Source: Streptomyces dysideae (GTDB lineage Bacteria > Actinomycetota > Actinomycetes > Streptomycetales > Streptomycetaceae). Taken from it: 64,000 bases of DNA. The position numbers were made by a program, and so were the translations under genes. The notes under the pieces are model-generated. The model was not told the origin of the DNA, searched no databases, and saw only the letters and a program-made list of their open reading frames with translations. This document shows, piece by piece, positions 41,801 to 49,428 of this stretch; the first letter of the stretch is position 1; each line of letters begins with the position of its first letter. The DNA is taken from contig NZ_KQ949087.1 of NCBI RefSeq assembly GCF_001514305.1, positions 153,293 through 217,292 on the forward strand, written 5' to 3'.

Positions 41801-44800
41801 CGCGGTGGCGGCGTTGCCCACCTTGCCGTAGGTGAACGTCCACGGCAGCTCCCCGGCCGAGGTCAGGCCGGTGACCCGCCCGGCCGTGTCGTAGGCGTAC
41901 TCGGTCTTCAGCTCCGGGCTGATCTGCGGGTTCCACGCCTGACGCAGACGGCCGACCGTGTCGTAAGCGTATGTCTGCACGGCCTTGGCGGTGGCCGAGG
42001 TGGCACCGGGCTCGGTGGACCACAGACGGATCTCCTTCACCTGGCCCGCGAAGTCGCCGAACGCGGTGGTGGTGGCGGTGGTGGAGGTAGCGTAGACGAA
42101 CTCCAGTGCGCGACAGCCCTTGGTCGACGGCGTCGCTGTGCACGCTGCGGCGCTCGCGGCGGAGGTCGGGGCGATGATCCGCTTCGGGCGGGCCAGCTCC
42201 TCGCCAGCCACCGTCACGGTCTCGGAGACCACCGTGGTAGTGGAGTTGGTCAGGCCGTCCATCAGCGTGGAGGACACCTGCCAGGTCGCGGAGGCCGCAT
42301 CCGGCTTGGTGAACTCGGTGACCGTGCCGTCGGTGTCCGAGAGCGTGAACGAACCCGTCACGTTGCCAGCGAGAGTCAGGTACTCGGATCCGGTCTCGGG
42401 AACCCAGCCGGTCTGGGCGGCGTTCGCGGTGAAGTGTGTCTCTGTACCCTCTGCGTCGACGACGGCAACGGCCGTGTCGGAAATCCGGCGGATGTGAGAG
42501 TAGTCCGACTCTGTCGCTTCGGCCACAGCGCCGGAGACCCACTCCTTACCGAAGATCGTCGCCTGGCCGTCCTGCTGGGCTCCCTTGTCCGGGATACGGG
42601 ACGAGGCTGTGCGCGACACCGACAGCCCGAGGGCCGAGACGTCCTCAGCGGACAGCGTGTAGTCGCCGGTGAGGAGGTTCAACTCGCCCGGGCCAACCTC
42701 GTCGGCCGCAGCGCCCGTCGCAGTGCGGTCCACGATCACATCGATGCGCTGCGTGCTGCCCGAGGCCGAGTTCGGGCCGGTGAAGTCGGCCTTGATCTCG
42801 ACCGTTCCGTCCGGATTCACGGTGTCGGTGGCATTCCAGACCAAGGCGGCGTTCTTGCCGTTCACCAGCGGCACCGGCCAGGCCGTCAGTGGCGTTCCGC
42901 CGGCGGTGACGTCCCCTGCGGGAATCTTCACCCAGGGGTCTGCCTCGGAGCGGCGCCAGGAGAACGACACCTCGTTGTACTTGCTGCCGTCGGCCTCCGC
43001 GACCAGCGGGAGTCGGCGGGCGGTGCGCTCGCCGTCATCGGGCCGGACGAAGCCACCGGGGCCGGCATGGAAGGTGTACTCGATCGCCTCGGACTTGTTG
43101 TCCGCCTTGTCGACCTGCCGCACCTGGAGGATGTGGGTGCCGTCCTCGGGCGGGGCGATGCTGATGGCCTTGGCGGCAGTGGAACCGCCGGTCGCGACCT
43201 TGGTCCAGGTCACGCCATCCAGCGACCACTCCAGCCAGTTGTGGTCCGTACCGTTGGGTGTAACGCTGAACGTCCCCGTCTGACCCGCGCCCTTGACCCA
43301 CGCGTTCGACGGATAGTCCGATGACGTGATCCCGGTAGGGGCCGACGGCGTGGCGGTGTCGACCGTGAAGGTCTTCCACGCCGACCAGCCGTTGTTGTAG
43401 TGCGTGCCGTCGTACGGCGAGGTACGGAACTTGTACGTCTTGCCGTTGGTCAACACGCCGGAGGGCACGGTGATCGACGCGACCTGCCCGGACGGTACGT
43501 ACTTGGAAACGATGACGTCGCCGACCTGGGTGTTGGTGGCGTTGTCGTAGATCTGGAAGGTGCCGTTGACCTTGTCACCGTCGGCGTCGACGAAGGTGTC
43601 CCGCAGCGTCGGCGTGGTGGTGTTCACCGTGTAGGCGCCGCTGTAGGAGAAGTACGGCGGGCCGGCCTCCTGCTTGGTGCCGGTGCGCGGCCGGTAGTTG
43701 TAGTTCACGACCAGCTTGGGCGGGTTGGAAGCGGCGTTGGCGGAGTTGACCCGCTTCCACTGCGCCACCACGGTCTCACTCGAGGCGCGCAGGCCCATGT
43801 GACCGCGGGTGGCCTTGGCCGACGCCCACTCCTGCACCAGCGTGGTCACGTCGGCGTTGATCCAGCCGTCCGGCTGCGTGGTACACGCGGCGTTGCCGCG
43901 GGTCTCGGTAGAGGTGGCCTTCTTCGCCGTCCACGACGGCTGTGCCGTCCAGCGCGACGACGTCGAGGCCGCGCCGGTCGACCACACCTCCCACGGGTAG
44001 AGCGCACAGTCGGTGTTGTTGCCCGAGTGGAAGTTCCACAGCGACAGCTTCGCGTCCAGGACCAGCGCGTCCTGGATCGGCGTGGTGTTCCAGGAGATGA
44101 AGGAGCGCGCCGTGCGGGGGGTGCCGTCGGAGTTGGTCGTACCGGGGTTGCCCAGGTCCAGCTCGGTGTCGGTGGACCAGTCGACGGTCTCGCCCTGCTG
44201 GACGTAGGTGTCGAAGACGCTGCTCAGTGAAGAGGTGGACGGGTCGACAGTGACCGGGTACTGCGTATCCGGGTCGGCGAGGAACTCCGCGTCCGGTGTG
44301 ACCACCAGGTCGACGGTCGAGCCCTTCTGAACGACCTTCAGGCCGACCTTGGCCCGGTTCGTGTGCTCGCCGGACCGCTTGTCGACGGTGGCGTCCCACA
44401 TCACTGGCGCGGGCATCACGGCCCGCTTCTTGCTCTTCTTGTCGGTGAACAGGATGTTGCCGTCGTCGAGTTGCTTCGCCTTCAGGCCCTTGGCCTTCAG
44501 CGGCAGCGTGTAGGAGTAGCTGCCCGTGTCCGGGCGCTGTTTGATCTCGACGAACTGCTCGAAGCCGGTCCGCGTAGCCTCGACGACCACGTCCGCACCA
44601 GGCACCGCGTTGACGTACTCCGCCCGCGTACCGTCCAGCTTGGGCTTCGGCAGACCGCCCTTCCACTGCAGCGTGATCTGCTGGTCGCCCTCGCCGAGCG
44701 TCACCAGGTCGGTCGCCTTGGCCGCCCGCGCGGCCTTCAACGACTTTGCTGGCGTGCCCGTCTTGCCGGCGAGCCGCAGCCCTTCTGGGTGCGCGACTGG

Positions 44801-45190
44801 CTCAACTCCTGACCCGGATTCCCGCAGTTGCACGTCGACATCGACCCACTTGCCGTCCCGCTCGAAGCGAATCGGGCCTGCCGCCACTTCAGTTGTGAGG
44901 CTGCCGTTCTTGTTCACCCACGTTGTCGACGTCTCGGTGCGCTCCGAGAGCGCCTCAACCCGCTTGCCGGACAGCCTTGCCGCGACGCGGGCAGAAGGTA
45001 TGTCGGCTGCCTGGGTCGCTGCCGCCTTCTTCGGCGCGCTCACTGCCCGGGTCGGCGAGGCTGCCCCCGAACTCGTCGCGTCAAGCAGGGTAATGGTCAT
45101 GGCCAAGGCGACACTGCCCGCTGTCCAGCGAACGTTCCCCCCGTGCCAAGGCCGCCCGCGCCGTCGTGGCGCAGGTCTGTGAATCGTCAT
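38858..45190 (-). CDS. Giant secreted Rhs/DNRLRE polymorphic toxin, GIY-YIG-like tip
   Basis: A 2110-residue secreted protein. A basic signal peptide (about residues 1-45) leads into an N-terminal beta region, a DNRLRE-like module (about 320-500; SSVFDTYVQQGE, DVTTLVQEW), fibronectin-like segments, and a long run of Rhs/YD repeats (YDAAGRPDKTAITG, YDLLDRPVRT). The Rhs core ends in YNPATGLFLSPDP and INYMDADGRW. After a hydrophobic stretch (AVGTAVAIAYIILLATAYI), the last 81 residues (MIYYKGKVWKYGISR...RSWEAAMILQYV) have the spacing of a GIY-YIG (Tox-URI-like) nuclease: paired Tyr, Arg and Glu. ATG 45190 has GAGAGG 9 nt upstream; ATG 45223 is longer. Confidence 0.88.
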   Translation of the reverse strand: MTIHRPAPRRRGRPWHGGNVRWTAGSVALAMTITLLDATSSGAASPTRAVSAPKKAAATQAADIPSARVAARLSGKRVEALSERTETSTTWVNKNGSLTTEVAAGPIRFERDGKWVDVDVQLRESGSGVEPVAHPEGLRLAGKTGTPAKSLKAARAAKATDLVTLGEGDQQITLQWKGGLPKPKLDGTRAEYVNAVPGADVVVEATRTGFEQFVEIKQRPDTGSYSYTLPLKAKGLKAKQLDDGNILFTDKKSKKRAVMPAPVMWDATVDKRSGEHTNRAKVGLKVVQKGSTVDLVVTPDAEFLADPDTQYPVTVDPSTSSLSSVFDTYVQQGETVDWSTDTELDLGNPGTTNSDGTPRTARSFISWNTTPIQDALVLDAKLSLWNFHSGNNTDCALYPWEVWSTGAASTSSRWTAQPSWTAKKATSTETRGNAACTTQPDGWINADVTTLVQEWASAKATRGHMGLRASSETVVAQWKRVNSANAASNPPKLVVNYNYRPRTGTKQEAGPPYFSYSGAYTVNTTTPTLRDTFVDADGDKVNGTFQIYDNATNTQVGDVIVSKYVPSGQVASITVPSGVLTNGKTYKFRTSPYDGTHYNNGWSAWKTFTVDTATPSAPTGITSSDYPSNAWVKGAGQTGTFSVTPNGTDHNWLEWSLDGVTWTKVATGGSTAAKAISIAPPEDGTHILQVRQVDKADNKSEAIEYTFHAGPGGFVRPDDGERTARRLPLVAEADGSKYNEVSFSWRRSEADPWVKIPAGDVTAGGTPLTAWPVPLVNGKNAALVWNATDTVNPDGTVEIKADFTGPNSASGSTQRIDVIVDRTATGAAADEVGPGELNLLTGDYTLSAEDVSALGLSVSRTASSRIPDKGAQQDGQATIFGKEWVSGAVAEATESDYSHIRRISDTAVAVVDAEGTETHFTANAAQTGWVPETGSEYLTLAGNVTGSFTLSDTDGTVTEFTKPDAASATWQVSSTLMDGLTNSTTTVVSETVTVAGEELARPKRIIAPTSAASAAACTATPSTKGCRALEFVYATSTTATTTAFGDFAGQVKEIRLWSTEPGATSATAKAVQTYAYDTVGRLRQAWNPQISPELKTEYAYDTAGRVTGLTSAGELPWTFTYGKVGNAATAGEGMLLKLSRSGLQQGTKDVESGTASTSVVYDVPLTGTAAPYAMGAADVKTWGQLDAPTDATAVFPADVVPASHDGSALTTAGYARAAITYMGVSGHEVNTATPGGYIDTTEYDRFGNTVRELSAGNRAVALGVSAADRAVQEDLGIGSLSAAERANLLAATTVYNETGTRELEKLGPLRRIDLTADLKSGTTTLVPAGTPVTARSWVVNEYDTGRPTDGTAAVRDQLTKSTIGAQVREHPTVHGETKVSEVSYDWARGLPTQTVQDPGGLAITTKTEYDAQGRVTKQLRPGATGTDAATRVTTYWSATGTGTCQGRPEWADLVCSSGPVGAITGGGSNPSQMPTTTTEYNWWGRSATVRDTANGSTRTTTIQYDAAGRPDKTAITGGIGQAVPESTTEYDPATGQPVKLTSPTGGTITKAFDKLGRLVSYTDADGGITTTEYDLLDRPVRTSDNSPSTVTYTYDHAVEPRGLATKATDSIAGVFQATYDADGSVTSQKLPGGYTLQHTEDTTGAPVRRTYTRDSDGVSVMIDTVTRSVLGQAVTHAGWSHQSYAYDKVGRLTTVDDTTSTVCTRRTYAFDNRSNRTSLTTAASAPGLDCPTTGGTASNHTYDSADRIVDTGYTYDAFGRATATPGSSTIAYYANDLAYQQTDNGKRQTWQLDARLRFRSWKTETGSGSTWTQTASKVNHYDSDGSVPRWIIEDTATGALTRNVTGLDGSLAATTTKTGGTVLQLTNIHGDVSLVLPLDTSVAPTVLDTDEYGNSKVGQTAARYDWLGSQGVSKDVLGGLLVTGVRVYNPATGLFLSPDPVVGGNANAYGYPTDPINYMDADGRWAIVVAPGYWLAVGTAVAIAYIILLATAYICQALGCTISMPGPDVPLPNPRSKSAKKYKNSKYIGYMIYYKGKVWKYGISRVGKSRPASQISSCNRYYRVSSGCRYTVLRSNMKGWFYARSWEAAMILQYVARHRHCPPGQAKSCR

Positions 45191-45211
45191 GATTCTTTGA
45201 CCTCTCGCATT

Positions 45212-45239
45212 CATTGACATCACCCACGTGATGTCAATG
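45212..45239. repeat. 11-bp perfect dyad overlapping the Rhs toxin promoter
   Basis: CATTGACATCA and its exact complement flank CCCACG. On the minus strand it contains TTGACA, a consensus -35 hexamer, 22-49 nt upstream of the toxin start. An operator overlapping the promoter is the simplest reading. A bHLH-like CACGTG core is a by-product of the spacer and probably not meaningful. Confidence 0.6.
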
Positions 45240-45931
45240 TGAAGGTATGCGTCAGGTAAAGATCGGAAATCATGACAAGATCACAGAAGGGGGGCGGTGG
45301 GCACTTCGAGGGGTTGAGTGATCTGCGCCACTCCAGCGCGTCAACTACCGTCAAAGCGAAAGTGGTTACCGGTAGTTCATTGAGCCTTTCCACTCCTGCC
45401 TCTCCCGGGTCAGGACAGCGGTGGCGATTGACGGCATTCGATTCCGGCTGCACCGGGCCTTGCGGAAGATCCGCCGTGCCTTCAGCCGTGCGACGCTGCG
45501 ATTGACCGGTGTCCGGGCCGCGGATGGCGCGCGGTTGGGGGTTCGCTGGTTCGGTGTGAGGTCGCGGCCCGGCAGACCTCTAATGGACGTCGTCATCCAG
45601 GTATCCCACTCCCATGTTGGCGTCGGCGAGGAGACAGGATGCCTTGGTGTCCGCAGATCCGGATGATCCAGTGGGTGCGGGCGGCGACTGTGGGCGCGGC
45701 CAGGCAGTGCGGGACCTGCACTGCGGGCGCCCCTCAAAACAACCCGACCGGGTACCGGATCTGCACGATCACGACTCGCTTGGGCAGCTTCTGCGATCTC
45801 GTCGAAGAGGTCACCAGGACAGGCGAGCAGGTGCTGCGCGCCCTCATCCGGAACGAGGCATCGCAGGGGGACCGGCGTGTCGTAACCAACGGTCATCGCC
45901 CCGGGCACGGAACACCGGGCCGCGGGGCCGG
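45240..45931. other. Gene-poor region upstream of the Rhs toxin
   Basis: About 690 bp. Both strands have open frames but none with a convincing start, ribosome-binding site or domain. The first 130 bp are relatively AT-rich and contain a second TTGAC (minus strand, about 45345), so promoter elements for the toxin probably lie here. The remainder may be coding debris. Confidence 0.5.
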
Positions 45932-46285
45932 TCACCCCCCGGTGGACGTCAGCGACTCCTTGCCCCATGCCACCAGAGAGGAGTGCACGTACCCGGCGAC
46001 GCCGCTGCGCTTCATCGTGACCTTCACCCATGTGCCCTCGCCCTCGGCCCAGCCGTGCGCGGTGCAGGTGTCTCCTTTGTGCGCGGTGCCGAGCGGCTTC
46101 GCGGACTTGCGGGGCTTGGCTCGCACCGTGGCCGAAGACCCGGTGATACGGCAGTAGTCCTGCTTGAGGGCCACCGGTGCGGCAGAGACATGCACCGGCT
46201 GGGCGGCAAGTGTGGGAGCCGACATCGCGAGTAGCGGGACGACGAGTAGGCACGTGGTGAGCAGCGAGGCGTGACGGCGGGACAA
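45932..46285 (-). CDS. Small secreted SH3-like protein
   Basis: A 117-residue exported protein with signal peptide RRHASLLTTCLLVVPLLAMSAPTLA (cut into shorter pieces: basic RRH, hydrophobic LLTTCLLVV, and ASA-like cleavage) and a bacterial SH3 domain (about residues 38-110; SATVRAKPRKSAKPLG, CTAHGWAEG, WVKVTMKRSGVAGYVH). Two Cys (near residues 46 and 73) could form a disulfide. TTG 46285 is chosen because AAGGAG lies 6 nt upstream and no in-frame ATG/GTG is better placed. Such domains bind cell-wall peptides. It lies in the toxin cargo zone; a link to the toxin is not shown. Confidence 0.72.
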   Translation of the reverse strand: MSRRHASLLTTCLLVVPLLAMSAPTLAAQPVHVSAAPVALKQDYCRITGSSATVRAKPRKSAKPLGTAHKGDTCTAHGWAEGEGTWVKVTMKRSGVAGYVHSSLVAWGKESLTSTGG

Positions 46286-46598
46286 CGGGCGCTCCTTATA
46301 TGCGGGTTCAGTGGCGTCGGCACTGAAGATTGCTGCGCATCTCGCGCACCCGCCGTCCCGTTTGCTCCATTTGGCAGCACATTCCGCCGATTCAGGTGAT
46401 GTTGCACTGCTTCGCGTAGGCACCGGTCGTTGCAGGGGACACCCGGCGGGGCGTTCATGCCCAGCCCGTGACGGCAGTTGTTACGCGGGGCCATCCCGCG
46501 GCGTGCTGCCGACCGGCCGGCGGTGCCCTATCCGACTTGGGCGATCAACCGCCGGACGCCCCAACTACCCACATGACACTTCCTCTTAGGGACGAACT
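46286..46598. other. Divergent promoter region between two secreted-protein genes
   Basis: About 310 bp between the SH3-like gene (minus) and the small secreted protein (plus). It is relatively AT-rich near 46285 and 46560-46598 (TGACACTTCCTCTTAGGG), where promoters and ribosome-binding sites should lie. No hairpin or gene is seen. Confidence 0.4.
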
Positions 46599-46970
46599 AT
46601 GAAGTACCTGACGACCGTCGCAGTGGTGTTCCTCTCCCTGGCCTGCGCGACTGCCCCCGCGCACGCGGACGCGTCCGTCAAAGACGGCAAAGTGGGGCTG
46701 AGCGTCAAGGGCAAAGGCCTGTCAGTGAAGCAGGCAGGCGGCTGGATGGACGGCCACGGCACCGGTGTCCGGGCCCGCCTGTACACGGTCTACAAGGGCC
46801 AGCGGGCCGACATCACCCGCTGGAAGGAGGCGACGCCGGTCACCGCAGGGACGACACAGTTCTCCAACGTGGACTGGAACCTGAATGGCCGAAGCTTCCG
46901 GAACGGCACCTGGCTGTGCATTGAGTTCAACAAGGTGGACGGCACACCGTGCGCCAAGATCCACCGCTGA
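46599..46970 (+). CDS. Small secreted protein, unknown function
   Basis: A 123-residue exported protein. The signal peptide (about residues 1-24; LTTVAVVFLSLACATAPAHA) is cleaved after AHA. The mature part is beta-rich with repeated KGKGLSVKQAG-like strands, YTVYKGQRADITRWKEATPV, and two Cys near the end (WLCIEFNK, GTPCAKIH) that may form a disulfide. ATG 46599 follows TAGGGAC. Its fold resembles small secreted Streptomyces proteins without assigned function. It converges on the AAA/VWA operon's last gene. Confidence 0.75.
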   Translation: MKYLTTVAVVFLSLACATAPAHADASVKDGKVGLSVKGKGLSVKQAGGWMDGHGTGVRARLYTVYKGQRADITRWKEATPVTAGTTQFSNVDWNLNGRSFRNGTWLCIEFNKVDGTPCAKIHR

Positions 46971-47031
46971 CGTCGCGCAGCGTTCCGCCAGGAACCTACC
47001 GGCCGCTCGGTCACGATGCCGCAGGGGCCGC

Positions 47032-47412
47032 TCACGGGTTCACTCTGGGCGCTGGGACGATGTCCTGGTAGATACCAAGGAGCCGGATCAAGGCCGTGTC
47101 CAGCACCTCACATCGCTCCAGCATCAGCTCCAACTCCTCCGCCGCAGAGCTGATCTCCTCTTTCAAGGCGTCGGTCCCATCGGGGCCTGAGGCCAGCCGA
47201 CCGCGCAGGGCGCGTAGTTGACGGCCGACCTGCTGCGCCCGCCAGTAACCAGTGTCCAGCTCGGTGGCGGTCTGGCACAAGGCGCGAGCGAGGCGGTGGA
47301 GGCGGTCGCCCGGCGGGTGCCGGACGGCAAGGGCGGTCAGAGGCTCTCCGAGGCCGAGCTGTTCGGCCAGCAGGCGGGTGCCCGGTCCCGGTGCGTTCGG
47401 TGGGGTGGTCAT
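47032..47412 (-). CDS. Small helical protein, unknown function
   Basis: A 126-residue soluble, mostly helical protein. Leu/Arg-rich heptads (LARALCQTATELD, QQVGRQLRALRGRLA) and a coiled coil near the C-terminus (EEISSAAEELELMLERCEV) can be seen. It is the last gene of the AAA/VWA operon and starts at ATG 47412 in an ATGA overlap with the upstream Cys-motif gene. No family is recognised with confidence. A role with the AAA/VWA proteins is inferred from operon position. Confidence 0.72.
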   Translation of the reverse strand: MTTPPNAPGPGTRLLAEQLGLGEPLTALAVRHPPGDRLHRLARALCQTATELDTGYWRAQQVGRQLRALRGRLASGPDGTDALKEEISSAAEELELMLERCEVLDTALIRLLGIYQDIVPAPRVNP

Positions 47413-47786
47413 GGCGGGGAGATCTCTCGCAGCGCACCGAGCGCACGGGCCAGGCGGAGGGCGAGGCTGCGGCCCTGGTTAGGGCCGTCGGCGAAGCCTC
47501 GGCAGATCGCCGGTGTCTCGGTTCCGAGGGTTTTGTGGCTGACCACGTGCCCCTCGGTTTGCCGGGCCCGGTTGACCATGGCGGCGACCCGTCCGGGCTG
47601 CAGGTGCATGAGGTTGCCCGGGCGGAAGATGCAGGTTTCGCAGCGGCGGGCGCACACCCGGACCGTGCCGGTGAGCGGGTCGGCGACCTCGTCGTGCGGC
47701 TCACCGCCTTCGGGCTCGACGCCGTCTTCGTCGAGGGGTTGCCGCATGGGCATCTTGCCGTCGCCGCGCGCGGCGTTTCGGTTCAT
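47409..47786 (-). CDS. Small Cys-motif protein
   Basis: A 125-residue soluble protein from ATG 47786 with GGAGGA upstream. The central CARRCETCIFRPGNLMHL has three closely spaced Cys plus a following His, which could bind zinc or a small Fe-S cluster. The C-terminal half includes RQTEGHVVSHKTLGTETPAICRGF with a fourth Cys. I recall similar CxxCIFRPGN proteins from actinobacterial phages and plasmids, but no function is established. It is 4-nt coupled both to its upstream and downstream gene. Confidence 0.72.
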   Translation of the reverse strand: MNRNAARGDGKMPMRQPLDEDGVEPEGGEPHDEVADPLTGTVRVCARRCETCIFRPGNLMHLQPGRVAAMVNRARQTEGHVVSHKTLGTETPAICRGFADGPNQGRSLALRLARALGALREISPP

Positions 47787-48283
47787 CGTCGTCCTCCGCA
47801 GCCCGCGTGCCCGCAGCCGCCGCAGAAACCACCGCTGTTGCACGGACACGGGCAGGCCCCCCTCCTACGGTCCCGGGCGGCTGTCTGCCCGCCCGAGGCG
47901 GGGGTGCGCTCGTCGAGCGGCGGGGCGCTGTGGGGGTCGGGTGCCGTGTACCGGATGGCCACGGTGAGCAGGCCGGTGCGGGCCGTACGCGGGAGCCGGT
48001 CGAGCGCCTGCAGGCAGTACGCCACGTTCGGGTCGCCCGCCGTAATGGGGATCTTGCATCGAGCGAGCAGTTGTGCGGCGGCCTCTGCCACGGCCCAGGC
48101 GAGGGCGGGCGAGTCCAGGTGCTCGCGATCCTCGGCCGGCACGTGGTCTGCCGCGCGGGTCAGCAGTTCAGCCAGAGGCAGATCCTCCTCGTTCTCGGAG
48201 GCGGTGAGGAGAGCGTGAGCGTGAGCGTGCTGGAGGATCTGGTGCACGACCGTGGCGTGCTGCGGCATGTCGGTACCAGGCAT
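47783..48283 (-). CDS. Small protein with Cys-rich tail
   Basis: A 166-residue protein. The first 120 residues are acidic and helical (VVHQILQHAHAHALLTASE, AWAVAEAAAQLLARC). The last 25 residues hold six Cys in a Gly-rich stretch (CPCPCNSGGFCGGCGHAGC), a probable metal-binding site. ATG 48283 follows GGAAGG. It is 4-nt coupled to the Cys-motif gene downstream, suggesting the two act together. No known family. Confidence 0.7.
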   Translation of the reverse strand: MPGTDMPQHATVVHQILQHAHAHALLTASENEEDLPLAELLTRAADHVPAEDREHLDSPALAWAVAEAAAQLLARCKIPITAGDPNVAYCLQALDRLPRTARTGLLTVAIRYTAPDPHSAPPLDERTPASGGQTAARDRRRGACPCPCNSGGFCGGCGHAGCGGRR

Positions 48284-48381
48284 GAACGAAACCTTCCGGG
48301 AGCGGGCGGACCGGGGCGGTTCCTGGTCCGCGGGCGCGGGCGGGGCCCGAGTGCGGGCCCCGCATGGTCAACGGCGCCTGG

Positions 48382-48828
48382 TCACAGCCCGGTGCGCCGT
48401 ACGGCGGCCTGGTAGCTGTCCAGGACCTGGGTGAGCTGGTTCATCTGCTGGGCGAAGCGCGCGACGTGCAGGTCGGTGGTGTGGCCCGTGTTCTGCAGCA
48501 GGCCGGTGACCGACACGAAGGCCGGATCCAGGTGGGGGTTGAAGAGGTCGGCGAGGCGGTCGCGTACGTGGGCGGCGTGGCGGCGCAGTTTGCCGTGGAG
48601 CCGGTCGGCTTCGGCGGCGCTGTTGAGGACCAGGTCGGCCAGTTCGCCCAGTGCGGTGCCGCGTTCGTGCCGCTGGCGGACGAGGCGCCGGTATCCGTCT
48701 TCGCCGAGGGCCGTGCGCAGGGCCTCGTGCCCGGGTGCTCGCCGGGGAGTGGAGTCTGAACCGGGTGGAACGGTGGGGGCGTTGGTCCGGGCGGCGGTGC
48801 CACGGATGCGGCTGGCGCGTTCGGTCAT
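48382..48828 (-). CDS. Small helical protein, mobilisation-like look
   Basis: A 148-residue basic, helical protein. Its N-terminal 25 residues are low-complexity Arg/Thr/Pro. The core (EALRTALGEDGYRRLV, RLHGKLRRHAAHVRDRLADLFN, HVARFAQQMNQLTQVLDSY) has the composition of MobC-like or mobile-element accessory proteins, without a definite match. ATG 48828 is the best start. It lies in the middle of the AAA/VWA operon with about 100 nt on the 3' side and 37 nt on the 5' side to the neighbours. Confidence 0.65.
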   Translation of the reverse strand: MTERASRIRGTAARTNAPTVPPGSDSTPRRAPGHEALRTALGEDGYRRLVRQRHERGTALGELADLVLNSAAEADRLHGKLRRHAAHVRDRLADLFNPHLDPAFVSVTGLLQNTGHTTDLHVARFAQQMNQLTQVLDSYQAAVRRTGL

Positions 48829-48865
48829 GGTGGTGGGTGTCCTTCCTGTGCGGCGGGTTGAGCGG

Positions 48866-49342
48866 TCAGAGGGTTTCGCCGTAGGGGCAGGTGCTGGTGT
48901 GGCCTTCGTCGCCGGTGAAGGTGTCCGGCACCGTGTTCGGGTGCGCGATGTCCTCGGGCCTGAGCGGCGGTCGGGCGAGGTGGGTGCCGAGGTCGGCGAG
49001 GTGCCGGACGGTGGCCAGGGGTACCTGGCCGGAGCATTCGGGGCACGGGCCGAGGAGTTCGAAGGCTTCGTCGTCGTAGATCGGGAAGCGGGCGAGGAAG
49101 ACGTATTTCTCGCCGGTGTCCGGGCAGGTGGCGGTGGCCAGGACCGGCTCGCCCGGGGTGGTACGGCGTCGTAGCCAGTCCGGGGCGATGGTGATCTGGT
49201 CCAGCCCCAGGCCGAGGGCGGCTGCCAGCCGTACGGCGGTGCGGGCGTGTTCCTCGCCCCGGTAGCGGCCGTGCGGGCTGGCAGCGGTGTTGTGGCGGAT
49301 GAACACGGCGGCGGCGTGGGCGCGTTCGGCAAGCGACGTCAT
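48866..49342 (-). CDS. Small hypothetical protein with zinc-like Cys pairs
   Basis: A 158-residue soluble protein from ATG 49342 with AAAGGAG upstream. Recognisable parts are an Ala/Arg helix (AERAHAAAVFIRHN, HARTAVRLAAALGLGLDQI), a segment TATCPDTGEKYVFLARF, then LLGPCPECSGQVPLA (CxxC) and STCPYGE near the end. Four Cys could bind zinc. It is not similar to any family I can name. It is encoded between the VWA gene and the helical protein gene, so it probably belongs to the same complex or process. Confidence 0.68.
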   Translation of the reverse strand: MTSLAERAHAAAVFIRHNTAASPHGRYRGEEHARTAVRLAAALGLGLDQITIAPDWLRRRTTPGEPVLATATCPDTGEKYVFLARFPIYDDEAFELLGPCPECSGQVPLATVRHLADLGTHLARPPLRPEDIAHPNTVPDTFTGDEGHTSTCPYGETL

Positions 49343-49428
49343 GGTGTCTGGACTCCTTTGTGGGCTGGTCGGCTCGGTGTCCGGTCGGCGGGTGCCGCCC
49401 CAGGCGAGCCGGGGCGGCACCGGGTGTG

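Noticed and set aside
38858..45190. Bacteriocin or wall-associated WapA assignment for the Rhs protein
   Set aside because: Rhs/DNRLRE build is shared with WapA-like proteins, but the C-terminal GIY-YIG-like tip defines activity better; the WapA name is not supported.
45221..45230. CACGTG-like E-box in the toxin dyad spacer
   Set aside because: Bacterial context makes a eukaryotic-type site meaningless; it comes from the spacer.
45639..46157. Plus-strand frame starting MPWCPQIRMIQWVRAATVG
   Set aside because: No ribosome-binding site or known domain; its second half is antisense to the SH3-like gene.
45366..46253. Long minus-strand frame across the toxin upstream region
   Set aside because: Arg/Pro/His-rich shadow composition, no start signal, and it overlaps the SH3-like gene in another frame.
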